From: Corynebacterium endometrii
Lineage (GTDB): Bacteria; Actinomycetota; Actinomycetes; Mycobacteriales; Mycobacteriaceae
NCBI RefSeq assembly: GCF_004795735.1
Contig: NZ_CP039247.1
Coordinates: forward strand, 744,001-808,000
Reading direction: 5' to 3'
Length of the DNA: 64,000 nucleotides
The position numbers and the translations under genes were made by a program. The notes under the pieces were generated by a model, which was given only the letters and a program-made list of their open reading frames with translations, made no database searches and was not told the origin of the DNA. Of the stretch, positions 17,835 through 25,205 are shown in pieces. Within the stretch, counting starts at the first letter, position 1. Each line of letters begins with the position of its first letter.

Positions 17835-18899
17835 TTAGCGGCTCGATGATGCCGCAGCGTCCGCCAAAGCGCTGCCGAAGCTGAGGGAGCTGCCGGCTAA
17901 GCCCTCGGACGAGCCGATTCGGCCGGTCTCGTACGAGGCCTTGTTGGCCTCAAGGTCGGCCACGGCGTAGGCGGGCAGCGCTGGCTCGGCGTTAACGCGG
18001 GGTTCGAATAGAAGCTTCACGTACTCAAGCAGGCTTCCGGCGAGCGTGAGCGATTGGGCGGGGTTAACGCCCGGTGCAACCAGCCGCGAGCAGTCAACGT
18101 TGGTTAGGCGGGCTGGGTCCGCGGAGCCCTCATTGCCCAGCGCATCCATGACTACGGCGTGGGCGGCCGGGTCCGACAGCAGCCCTAGGTGTCCGGGGAG
18201 TTTGGTGGTGCACACGTCCTGGACGGCTATATTGCTTGCGCCATCCATGTGGGAGACCCTATGCGCCGGCTGGATTCCATAATCGGTACGTGAGTACACC
18301 GAGGTCACGGAGACATTCTCGGGCAGCGGCTTGGCGTGAAGCGCCGTCATGAAATCGCTGCCGATGCGCATCTGCCAGCCGATAGCGGGGCAGCTGCCGA
18401 GGACCTGGCACACCGCGCCGACAAAAGTAGTACCGTGCAGTGCGCCGGCCAGGGAGATGAAATCGTCGACCTTTGCGGCCGCGTCAGCGTCGTAGCGCAG
18501 CGCCCATAAGGTCGCCGTGGGCCCTCCGCTGTGCCCAATAACGGAGACCGGCTTGCCGAGGCGTTCGTGTGCCAACTTGATGCCTGAGGAAACGTAGTCC
18601 GCCGACTCGGTAAGGTCAGCCCGGCCGCTACTTGGCAGATCGATGAGACAGACGTCATAACCGGCGTCGCGTAGGGATTTTTGGTAATTCCAGGAGTAGG
18701 TTCCCTCGCCGTTGGTCCCCACGCCGTGGACAAGAAGCACGGTCTTTTTCGCATCTGATGGCACAGTGTCAGAATCGCAGTAGAAAGCCTGTTGATGGGC
18801 GGCCGGGATGCCTTGGGACACTCCGGAAGCTGATGCCGTTGCCGGAGCAGATAGCAATCCGATTGCGAGCAGCGCGCTGGCCAGGAGAGAGCGCTTCAT
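17835..18899 (-). CDS. Secreted alpha/beta hydrolase (lipase/esterase)
   Basis: A 354-residue exported hydrolase. It begins with a signal peptide (MKRSLLASALLAIGLLSAPATASA, cleavage near residue 24). LLVHGVGTNGEGTYSW provides the oxyanion region and VIGHSGGPTATLW the nucleophile elbow (GHSGG, Ser near residue 127). Asp and His later in the chain (DYGIQPAHRVSH, LPGHLGLLSD) complete the usual triad. It resembles actinobacterial triacylglycerol lipases, and lipid use would suit a skin or mucosal corynebacterium, but that is inference. GAAGGAT precedes the ATG. Confidence 0.82.
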   Translation of the reverse strand: MKRSLLASALLAIGLLSAPATASASGVSQGIPAAHQQAFYCDSDTVPSDAKKTVLLVHGVGTNGEGTYSWNYQKSLRDAGYDVCLIDLPSSGRADLTESADYVSSGIKLAHERLGKPVSVIGHSGGPTATLWALRYDADAAAKVDDFISLAGALHGTTFVGAVCQVLGSCPAIGWQMRIGSDFMTALHAKPLPENVSVTSVYSRTDYGIQPAHRVSHMDGASNIAVQDVCTTKLPGHLGLLSDPAAHAVVMDALGNEGSADPARLTNVDCSRLVAPGVNPAQSLTLAGSLLEYVKLLFEPRVNAEPALPAYAVADLEANKASYETGRIGSSEGLAGSSLSFGSALADAAASSSR

Positions 18900-19270
18900 G
18901 GTGGATCCTTCCGTTTATTAACGTGGTCAGGCGGAAGCCTGCACTTAGCTTTGCCATCGGTCTGTGGGGCGGTTTGAACAAGAACGCTGTATAAGCAAAA
19001 AGCCGCGCCTAGAGCTTTAACGAGCCTTACATCGCGAGCGTTACAAAGCGCTGGACGCTACAGTGAGCCTCCACGGCTTTCCGCCGCGGCGCTAACGGTC
19101 GCGTACCCCGCCTTTCAGTGACCGGCGCGGGTGGGTTCCGGCGCGGCGGATGCAGGGGGAGAGGCGTGAAGAATGAAACTTATCTCAGTAACGGGGGTAG
19201 TTTGGGAGCGTATTTATATCTTTAGAAGCGGGCCCAATTGCGGTATCTACCCGGTGCTATGGGCTAAAAC
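18900..19270. other. Non-coding stretch between lipase gene and IS relic
   Basis: No gene is supported. It contains the lipase promoter region next to 18900. Farther right the sequence changes to a patchwork with a 20-bp inverted repeat (listed separately) and a decayed transposase, so it probably marks the edge of an accessory segment. Confidence 0.4.
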
Positions 19271-19338
19271 TGCAACAATCCCGTTCGATCAACGCACGGT
19301 GACCCCCGCGCACGGCACGATCGAACGGGATTGTTGCA
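19271..19338. repeat. Perfect 20-bp inverted repeat with 28-nt spacer
   Basis: The arm at 19271-19290 (TGCAACAATCCCGTTCGATC) is exactly complementary to 19319-19338. The 28-nt spacer is GC-rich. There is no T-run on either side and no expressed gene to terminate, so it does not look like a terminator. Its position 220 nt from a transposase relic suggests a mobile-element end, a MITE-like unit or a protein binding site. Confidence 0.75.
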
Positions 19339-19557
19339 TCACGCGCCGCGGGGAACGCGAATGAGGCGCGAATGACCCGTGACCCGCGGCGCCCCAAACG
19401 GAAAATCGCTTTATTTCTAAGAATGGGCGCTAGCGCTGGTAGGGAATTTCTACAGCGGCGCCGGTCAAGTCCACGCGAGCGGTGTATCTGCCTTTTCGAT
19501 AAAACAGGCAGCATGACGATCTTAAGGGACCGGCACGAGCCCGGTGTTGCGGCTGGC

Positions 19558-19919
19558 TCATGCGACCTCCTGAGTGGATTCGCCGGCGTCGATGACGTTG
19601 GCGTTCATCATGGTCTTCGCCTGGTCCAGGGCCGTCAGCGACATGTAGCGCTTCTGCTGGCTCCTTCTCACTCGTGCTGCTCAGCCAGCACCGCCCCGAC
19701 CAGGCGCACGACGGGATCTCGGTTCGGGAAGATCCCCACCGCATCGGTGCGCCGGCGGATCACCCCTGTTCAACCGCTCGGTGGGATTGTTCGACCAGAC
19801 CTTCGTCCACACTGCTTTCGGGGCGTGGGTGAACGTGAGTAGCCCATCCAGGGCTTCTTCCAGGTAGTCGGCCACGCGCGGGGACTTCTGCTCACAGAAA
19901 GTCACTACTTCCCGGGCCT
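19558..19919 (-). pseudogene. Decayed IS256-family transposase, C-terminal fragment
   Basis: The minus strand encodes pieces of the last 120 or so residues of a transposase like the one at 6288-7532: FCEQKSPRVADYLEEALDGL and [10 protein letters not shown] in one frame, then [20 protein letters not shown] in another, then QQKRYMSLTALDQAK after a stop. At least two frameshifts and one in-frame stop are present, and homology ends abruptly near 19919, so the N-terminal 300 residues are gone. It is inactive. Confidence 0.85.
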
Positions 19920-20136
19920 AATTCTTAGACCGCTCCACCCCGAAGCACCTCTAAGAGGTTCAGCGCAGGCAGACGGTCTGCTATGAAGCCCCAGAATCAA
20001 ATATACGAAAGTATATAAATAGGAAAAATACAAGACAATCACCATCATTCCCCATAACCTTAAGGTTGATGCCGGAACTGAAAGTATTGCCCTACCTAAA
20101 GGGGTAACAAAGCATCGCAACCTGAAGGAGAGAAGC

Positions 20137-20364
20137 ATGAAAGAAAACATGCCAAAGCATCTCGCTGCAGTTAGCTTCATTATTTGCGCCATCGCCATTG
20201 GCATTGGATTTTCAACGAATGGAGGTAGCATTTCTGGACCCAAAGGTTGGGCAGCTGCTATAGGAGTCGTTCTACTCATCTCGACCGTTGTAGCTTTTGC
20301 AATTTGGGTATTCAGCCGCATGATTCTTGCCGGAAAGCGACACAATCACCGAGAGGAAAACTAA
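20137..20364 (+). CDS. Small two-helix membrane protein
   Basis: A 75-residue protein with GAAGGAGAG ahead of the ATG. Two hydrophobic helices are visible (about residues 9-25, AAVSFIICAIAIGIGF, and 38-60, WAAAIGVVLLISTVVAFAIW), with a basic tail RHNHREEN. The function is unknown. After the stop codon the same frame continues for 27 codons rich in Gly, Ala and Cys (next entry). An ATATAC/GTATAT palindrome at 20001-20016 lies upstream near a likely promoter. Small size and context are compatible with an immunity protein, but nothing proves it. Confidence 0.6.
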   Translation: MKENMPKHLAAVSFIICAIAIGIGFSTNGGSISGPKGWAAAIGVVLLISTVVAFAIWVFSRMILAGKRHNHREEN

Positions 20365-20448
20365 ACCCAGGACGCTTCAACTGGTGGTGCAGGTGGTCTT
20401 GCCTGTAGCGCAGCTGTAGGCACTGGTATTACAGCCGCCAGCTGCTAG
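20365..20448 (+). pseudogene. In-frame Gly/Ala/Cys-rich tail behind the stop codon, possible peptide relic
   Basis: Directly after the TAA of the 75-residue gene the same frame runs on to a TAG at 20446, reading QDASTGGAGGLACSAAVG and then TGITAASC. Two Cys separated by 12 residues in a Gly/Ala-rich tail resemble the end of a small secreted peptide. There is no separate start codon or ribosome binding site, so it is a relic, a nonsense-interrupted extension, or chance. Confidence 0.3.
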
Positions 20449-20481
20449 TAATTGGTGCGGAGATAGGAAGGAATTTAAGAA

Positions 20482-20799
20482 ATGGGTGAAGTATCGGGCG
20501 GAACTGTTGTTAAGACCCCAGCAGGGTTGAAGGTTCCGTTGTTTCTGTATGCTGTAGTAATTTCAGTGCTAATCTCTGCCGGGTCGGCGGCTGCAATGTA
20601 TAAAATCAACTACCCCTGGTGGGTGTGGATTGTAGAGGCATTGATCCTTTTGCCTATTGTTTACGGGATTTCTCGTAAATTGACCAGCGTCGATAGCTCT
20701 GGCGACTACGTAATTGTTAGCCGACCGAAGGTAATTTTATTTTCCACAATTTCAGCAGTTGTGATCGTCATGTTGATTATTGTCACCGTTGTCTTGTAA
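20482..20799 (+). CDS. Small membrane protein, unknown function
   Basis: A 105-residue protein preceded by GGAAGGAAT. Three hydrophobic helices are visible: LKVPLFLYAVVISVLISAGS, WWVWIVEALILLPIVYGIS and VILFSTISAVVIVMLIIVTV, with a short polar loop (KLTSVDSSGDYVIVSRPK) between the last two. I do not recognise the family. It sits 118 nt after the 75-residue gene on the same strand and ends before a clear terminator, so the two may be co-transcribed. Confidence 0.65.
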   Translation: MGEVSGGTVVKTPAGLKVPLFLYAVVISVLISAGSAAAMYKINYPWWVWIVEALILLPIVYGISRKLTSVDSSGDYVIVSRPKVILFSTISAVVIVMLIIVTVVL

Positions 20800-20845
20800 A
20801 AATTTGTTCTCTTTTTAGCGGGGCACAGTTTGTTCTGCGTTGCCG

Positions 20846-20890
20846 ACACAGGGGTTACTTCTTCCAGGTATAAAGAAGTAAACCCTGTGT
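20846..20890 (+). terminator. Terminator after the small membrane-protein genes
   Basis: A 16-bp hairpin with one G-T pair (20846-20861 with 20875-20890, 13-nt loop), followed by TGGCTTGTTT. It ends the plus-strand pair of small genes. Confidence 0.7.
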
Positions 20891-21381
20891 TGGCTTGTTT
20901 AATAGGTTTAGTGACTCTTCGCAATATGTAGGGCGATGGCTGGGGCGAGGTTAAAATCTGCGGAACACTAATCTGCCCAAACCAAAAAGAAAGCGGCAAT
21001 ACGAATGTCGTTAACTGGGCTCATGTTACTAGCCTGCGAAGAAGGAATTTCACCTTTATCCTGAAAAAAGAAAAGTTATCAGCACTTGCTGTAGGGGTGT
21101 TAAAAGCATGCAAGCAGCAATAATTACACCAATATTTTTAGCTTTTTAAAGGTTGATTAGTTATTTTTGCAGTAAAATAAAGTAGCATTCCCTCCCATAC
21201 TTGGGTAGAAGAAATATTTACGCGTTAAGCTAATGGCCATACCGAAAAAGTATGATTGAAATAAAATCCTGCAATTTTTTCGAGATGCTAATTAAAGGCT
21301 AGGATATTCAAAGATTTTCTGGGAAGAAAAATTCTCGGCATACGTAAACAGTATTAGCCGGAAAACCAATCAGCACACCGT
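20891..21381. other. AT-rich non-coding stretch
   Basis: About 490 nt, clearly lower in GC than the flanking chromosome, with many A/T runs. Frames are short and lack ribosome binding sites. I see no gene; it looks like transferred or decaying DNA. Confidence 0.5.
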
Positions 21382-21411
21382 AATCTGTTACCCCTTTGAG
21401 GGTAACAGATT
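21382..21411. terminator. Terminator downstream of the 69-residue gene
   Basis: A perfect 12-bp hairpin AATCTGTTACCC (21382-21393) and its complement (21400-21411) with a 6-nt loop; TTTTAAT follows on the plus strand. It is 16 nt past the stop of the minus-strand gene and probably ends that transcript. Confidence 0.65.
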
Positions 21412-21427
21412 TTAATAGGCTTTTACT

Positions 21428-21637
21428 TTAACGCTCTGCTTGGCTGTGTGTAGAATTCTGGCTTTTCTGGATTTCGTGAATCTTACGAACGGCTATGACA
21501 GTCGTTACTAACCAAGCTAAACCAATCACTACGGTCGCATACGAAAAATCAGACGCAAGAATTCCACCCAAAGCTATACAAACAAGAATGAAGCTCGCGA
21601 CCGCTAAAGCCATTTCCCTTTTCTGCTGGGCAGTCAT
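21428..21637 (-). CDS. Small two-helix membrane protein
   Basis: A 69-residue protein with two hydrophobic helices (LAVASFILVCIALGGIL and YATVVIGLAWLVTTVIAV) and a polar C-terminus. The ribosome binding site is weak (GGAT). It lies 61 nt downstream of the frameshifted exported protein gene on the same strand. A secreted product followed by a small membrane protein is the layout of bacteriocin/immunity pairs, but the sequence alone does not establish this. Confidence 0.5.
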   Translation of the reverse strand: MTAQQKREMALAVASFILVCIALGGILASDFSYATVVIGLAWLVTTVIAVRKIHEIQKSQNSTHSQAER

Positions 21638-21698
21638 CGTATTACATCCAATTCCGAAGTTAGAGATTTAAAAAGATATCGTGAAGGTATCTTTGAGG

Positions 21699-22252
21699 TT
21701 AACCCTTGCCGATTGTAGCGCACTCATACGAGGCCATCCCCGCAGTGCCGCCCGCTACCGCATTTGCCGGCCACGCACTTACGCCAGCCGTCAGAGGGAT
21801 ACTTGCTATCGAGCCAATTGTTGCGACAGTACCAAAGACGCATCCAGCCACGCCTTGAGTAACAACAGGAACACGTTCTCCTTCGACAAGTGACTTAAAA
21901 TAGGGAGCTGTGATGATGTTGCCATCAATCCTGTAAGAGACTTGCTCTACTGAGCCGTCAGAAAACAGGAACGATGATCGAAGCTTTACTTCGCTGCCAT
22001 CTTCATTGGCGATGGTGATAGAACCATCGTTATGTTTAGTGACAGTTCCGTTTCCACGGAAAATACCATGCCATTGTTGGTTGCTTCTTTACTGTAGACT
22101 TTTGTGAAGCTCTCATTCATAACTTTTGCTGTGGCATGGGTGGTTAGATCGCTAGCGTTGGCGGTAAAAGCTTCCGGTCCAGAAATGACGCCAGAAGAGA
22201 CGACAGTGGAAATTAGTGCAGCCGTTAGATCCGCGTTTTTACCTAGGGGCAT
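21699..22252 (-). pseudogene. Frameshifted exported protein with Gly/Ala-rich C-terminus
   Basis: Two frames together encode about 184 residues. The first (from the ATG at 22252, GGAAAG upstream) has a signal-like start, LTAALISTVVSSGVISG ending FTANA, and runs to MVF. The second continues FRGNGTVTKHNDGSITI, then PYFKSLVEGERVPVVTQG and a hydrophobic tail containing AGCVFGTVATIGSIASIP and GTAGMASYECATIGKG. Restoring one base in the A-run at 22060-22063 joins them. The tail with two Cys resembles a hydrophobic antimicrobial peptide domain; the family is not recognised. A sequencing slip in the homopolymer is possible. Confidence 0.6.
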
Positions 22253-22355
22253 TTGAACTTTCCGGGCTGGTAGTGGACAGCTTCAGAGGATACCGTCGCC
22301 GTTTCTTTCGGGAGATAGTCGTCCAATGAGAGAATTCCAAAATAAGAAGGTAAGA

Positions 22356-22568
22356 ATGAGTAAAAAATCAGCCGTAATGTCGTTCATCGCCGTCCAATTG
22401 CTCAGTTTCCTGGGGCTTCTCCTGTCTGGGATTCTTTGGGCACCGGTATCGCTAGGCGTTAAAGCGATGGCAATCCTAGGTTCTGTCGCTATCGCCACAC
22501 TCGTCTGGGTCCCAGTCTTCTACTTCATCACCAAGTACAATCAGGAAAGGGGTTCAGCTGCAAGATAA
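22356..22568 (+). CDS. Small two-helix membrane protein
   Basis: A 70-residue protein (MSKKSAVMSFIAVQLLSF...) with two hydrophobic segments and a charged end KYNQERGSAAR. I start it at the ATG at 22356, preceded by AAGAAGG; the upstream ATG at 22326 has no such site. It is transcribed divergently from the frameshifted exported-protein gene. The product type (short, two helices, basic ends) is like those at 20137 and 21428, although the sequences are not obviously related. Function unknown. Confidence 0.55.
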   Translation: MSKKSAVMSFIAVQLLSFLGLLLSGILWAPVSLGVKAMAILGSVAIATLVWVPVFYFITKYNQERGSAAR

Positions 22569-22587
22569 AAATTAACAATATGCAACC

Positions 22588-22979
22588 CTTCGAAACGACA
22601 AAGCCAAGTATTATCCCGACGATCCCTACACCGCCCCGGAGGATCGCAACATTTTTGTGGAGTACAAAGCGAGGGGAACATTCGGATACAGGAGCTCGAA
22701 ACTCACGCGGACGAACTGGAGTTTTACTACTCAAGAGATCACAGGGGCCTTCAGTCTGCTGACCTGTGCTGCTACATCTACCAACGTCAGCTGACTGTCA
22801 CGGTAGAAAAGAAGAAGATGCTCGCAACGTAGAAAAAGATGCGGAGTTGTACAAGACGTGCAATCTCTACGAGAGATAGGTCAGTATATAGCCAAGGGAT
22901 AATTCAAGATGACACGCCAATCGGCATAGGCGCTGTGGTTGCCTTTTGGGAGTGGCAGGCGAAGGATATTTCGGAGTGA
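22588..22979 (+). pseudogene. Frameshifted relic, possibly of a DUF3800 protein
   Basis: Three plus-strand frames give protein-like pieces in series: DKAKYYPDDPYTAPEDRNIF, then IQELETHADELEFYYSRDHR followed by GLQSADLCCYIYQRQ, then EEDARNVEKDAELYKTCN, with a further piece PIGIGAVVAFWEWQAKD ending at 22979. The GLQSADL segment resembles the conserved C-terminal GIQxADL motif of DUF3800 proteins. No start codon or single open frame exists, so the gene is dead. The family call is tentative. Confidence 0.35.
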
Positions 22980-23063
22980 TACGCGTGTGTGTTGTCCGCG
23001 GAACAATTGAAGCCACGAACCGGACCGTATTCGAGGTGATTTCTGCATTTTGCTGCTTAAAAG

Positions 23064-24500
23064 GAGCGTGTCAAGTTGTTTGTGTGTGGGGTTGATTTCT
23101 TATAGATATAGGTCGAAGCGCTCGGGGTAGGCTACAGCCATTTGGTTGATGGCTTGTTTCCAGCCAGCAACTCGTGCGCCTTCAACGAGCCTGCCGGCGG
23201 TTGCTGAGGCGCGTTTTCCTTCTTTATCGCGACGAGCAGCGCGTTTGTCTTCAATGTTGCAGATCATCAACCACAGCGTCTTCAGCGCTGATTCATCGTT
23301 AGTAAACTGCACCCTGTTACGGGTGGCTTTACGCAACTCGTTGTTCAACGATTCGATGGAATTAGTCGTATAGATGACTTTCCTGGCTGCCGGCGGGAAC
23401 TGCAAAAACGGCACAAACCGCTCCCACGCGTCCTGCCAGACCTTGACTGACCTTGGGTATTTCTCGCCAAGCTCAGAGGCCTCAAAATCTGCCAAGGCTG
23501 CAGCAGCACTGGATTCATCTGGGGCAGTGTAGACCTTTTTGAGCGCGGCTGATACTGCTTTGCGGTCACCGTAGGACACCCAGCGGTTAGCAGCCCGAAT
23601 CAGATGCACTACACAGGTTTGAACCATTGAGCCTGGCCAGGTTGCCTCAATAGCCTCAGGCAGGCCTTTAAGCCCGTCACAGCAGACGATAAACACATCA
23701 CGTACGCCGCGGTTAGCAAGGTTGGAGCATACCTGCGCCCACAACGATGCGCCTTCTTCTTTGGCAATCCACAAGCCCAGAATATGCTTAACACCGTCGA
23801 TGTCCACCCCGATGGCCATGTAGGCGGATTTGTTGACCACTCGGCCGCCGTCACGGACTTTAATGCGTAGCGCATCGAGGAAGATGACGGGGTAGAACTC
23901 GTCAAGCTGGCGGTTTTGCCAGATCATGACCTCGTCAAGCACAGCGTCGGTGATTGCGGAGATGGTTTCATGAGAAATATCGACTCGCATCGCAGTGGCC
24001 AGGTGATGCTGGATATCGCGGATGGTCATTCCGCCGGCATACAGGCTAACGATCATGTCATCGACGTCTGTTAAACGCCTGGATCCTTTAGGGACCATGG
24101 TTGGGATATAGGTCCCGGCCCTGTCCCTGGGGATATCTACGGTGACCGGCCCGTAGTTAGAATCAACAGTCTTTGGATACGAGCCGTTGCGGTAATTGTC
24201 CGTACCAGCAGCGGCTTTACCATCCCGGTCACCAGCCTGGTATCCCAGGTGAGCGTCCATCTCGGCTTCCAACCCCCGCGTGATAGAAGCTTGCAACATG
24301 CCTCTGACTAGGTCATTGGCATCCGTAGTGGAGGTTCCAAGCTGATCAATAAGCTTGGCGATCTCGGGGTTGGCTAAAAGCTTTTTCTCAATCGCGTCAA
24401 TCTTGGCCTTATCAGCCGGATCTCGTCGTGCCATAGTTGTCATTCTGGCTCATCTCCTTATGCGGGATAGATTCCCACACACAAACCATCTGACACTCTC
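23064..24500. mobile_element. IS256-family insertion sequence, intact (copy 2, different type)
   Basis: A 1437-bp element with 27-bp inverted repeats (23064-23090 and 24474-24500) that begin GAGCGTGTCA and GAGAGTGTCA and share TTTGTGTGTGGG. The 8-bp direct repeat CTTAAAAG at 23056-23063 and 24501-24508 is the target duplication. Its transposase differs strongly from that at 6288-7532, so this is a separate subfamily. The clean duplication means it arrived by simple transposition and its ends are intact. Confidence 0.93.
23100..24443 (-). CDS. IS256-family transposase
   Basis: A 447-residue mutator-type transposase with an unbroken frame. Catalytic residues lie in VIFLDALRIKVRDGG (Asp), FIVCCDGLKGLPEAIEATW (Asp) and TTNSIESLNNELRKATRNR (Glu). 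The N-terminus has RGMLQASITRGLEAEMDAHL, conserved in this subgroup. AAGGAGAT precedes the ATG. The stop lies 36 nt inside the left end of the element. It appears capable of transposition. Confidence 0.95.
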   Translation of the reverse strand: MTTMARRDPADKAKIDAIEKKLLANPEIAKLIDQLGTSTTDANDLVRGMLQASITRGLEAEMDAHLGYQAGDRDGKAAAGTDNYRNGSYPKTVDSNYGPVTVDIPRDRAGTYIPTMVPKGSRRLTDVDDMIVSLYAGGMTIRDIQHHLATAMRVDISHETISAITDAVLDEVMIWQNRQLDEFYPVIFLDALRIKVRDGGRVVNKSAYMAIGVDIDGVKHILGLWIAKEEGASLWAQVCSNLANRGVRDVFIVCCDGLKGLPEAIEATWPGSMVQTCVVHLIRAANRWVSYGDRKAVSAALKKVYTAPDESSAAAALADFEASELGEKYPRSVKVWQDAWERFVPFLQFPPAARKVIYTTNSIESLNNELRKATRNRVQFTNDESALKTLWLMICNIEDKRAARRDKEGKRASATAGRLVEGARVAGWKQAINQMAVAYPERFDLYL

Positions 24501-24701
24501 CTTAAAAGCCCCGGTGAGGGACAATTGTTATCCTTATCCTCACTCGGTGGCGGTTTTAGTTCCTAGCAGCTTCAGAGGGCGCTCCAAATCCCACGACAAT
24601 CCCACTACATGCACCGCAATAAACGGCCTTAAACGGCTGCATGGCAAAACCGAAAACACCCCACCACCAGGGTTTTACTGACAGAGGGGTGTGAAGAAAA
24701 G

Positions 24702-24774
24702 CGCCCCAGAGAGGAATCGAACCTCCGACACCGGCTTTAGGAGAGCCGTGCTCTATCCACTGAGCTACTAGGGC
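24702..24774 (-). tRNA. tRNA-Arg (anticodon CCU)
   Basis: The minus strand folds into a full cloverleaf: acceptor GCCCTAG pairs with CTGGGGC, the D arm contains TAGCTCAGTGGATAGAGCA, the anticodon stem CGGCT/AGCCG encloses loop CTCCTAA (anticodon CCT, reading AGG), and the T arm is GGAGG-TTCGATT-CCTC (stem pairs GGAGG with CCTCT in part). CCA is not encoded. Its 3' end faces the accessory pocket at 19-24.5 kb; tRNA genes are common integration sites, though no repeated att sequence is visible. Confidence 0.92.
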
Positions 24775-24923
24775 CAAACGGGTGGCTAGCGCAATCGCTT
24801 CCCATGCCATCCGCAAATAGACTACCCGAGGTGCGGGTAGAACTGAAACCGGCGTGGGCTTGACCGCCCTGAGCGTACGGGGGCGATGGGGGTTGGGCAG
24901 CGCTCGGCGGCCCAAGCTGGGTT

Positions 24924-25205
24924 CTATTCCTGGCCGGTTAGTTCGCGCAGCTTCGCGCGGACCGCGGAGGCCTCAGGGTTGGTAGCATGCTCGCCGTCGG
25001 AGTAGAGAACGGTAGGGACAATGCGGTTGCCGTCATTGACGGACTTGATCCACTCGTTGACCTCGTCCATACCGTCAGCCTCTACGTCAATCAAGTCATA
25101 CGGGGTCTGCGTGCGGTCCAGGCGTTCACGCAATTTCTTGCAGAACGGGCACCAGTCAGCTGCGAATACGGTCACGTGGGACGAGGTCTTAGGGGTGGTT
25201 GCCAT
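24924..25205 (-). CDS. Mycoredoxin / glutaredoxin-like protein
   Basis: A 93-residue thioredoxin-fold protein with the active site ADWCPFCKKLRERL (CxxC, first Cys near residue 19) and the cis-Pro loop RIVPTVLYSDG. Proteins of this type in actinobacteria reduce mycothiol mixed disulfides using mycothiol as electron donor. It is the last gene of cysQ-thyA-folA-mrx, starting directly after the folA stop (TAAATG). The tight linkage suggests co-expression with nucleotide and sulfur metabolism genes. Confidence 0.82.
   Translation of the reverse strand: MATTPKTSSHVTVFAADWCPFCKKLRERLDRTQTPYDLIDVEADGMDEVNEWIKSVNDGNRIVPTVLYSDGEHATNPEASAVRAKLRELTGQE

Noticed and set aside
19257-19514. 85-residue minus-strand frame across the inverted repeat
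   Set aside because: It reads through the 20-bp palindrome, has no ribosome binding site and no recognisable product.
24501-24702. Integration site (att) at the tRNA-Arg 3' end
   Set aside because: I looked for a second copy of the tRNA 3' end near 19-20 kb and found only an 8-nt match (GCCCCAGA at 19988), which is not enough; no integrase gene is present.
24556-24915. Minus-strand open frame of 119 residues with VAQWIEHGSPKAGVGGSIPL
   Set aside because: It is a translation of the tRNA-Arg gene; this kind of sequence is a known artefact of tRNA reading frames.
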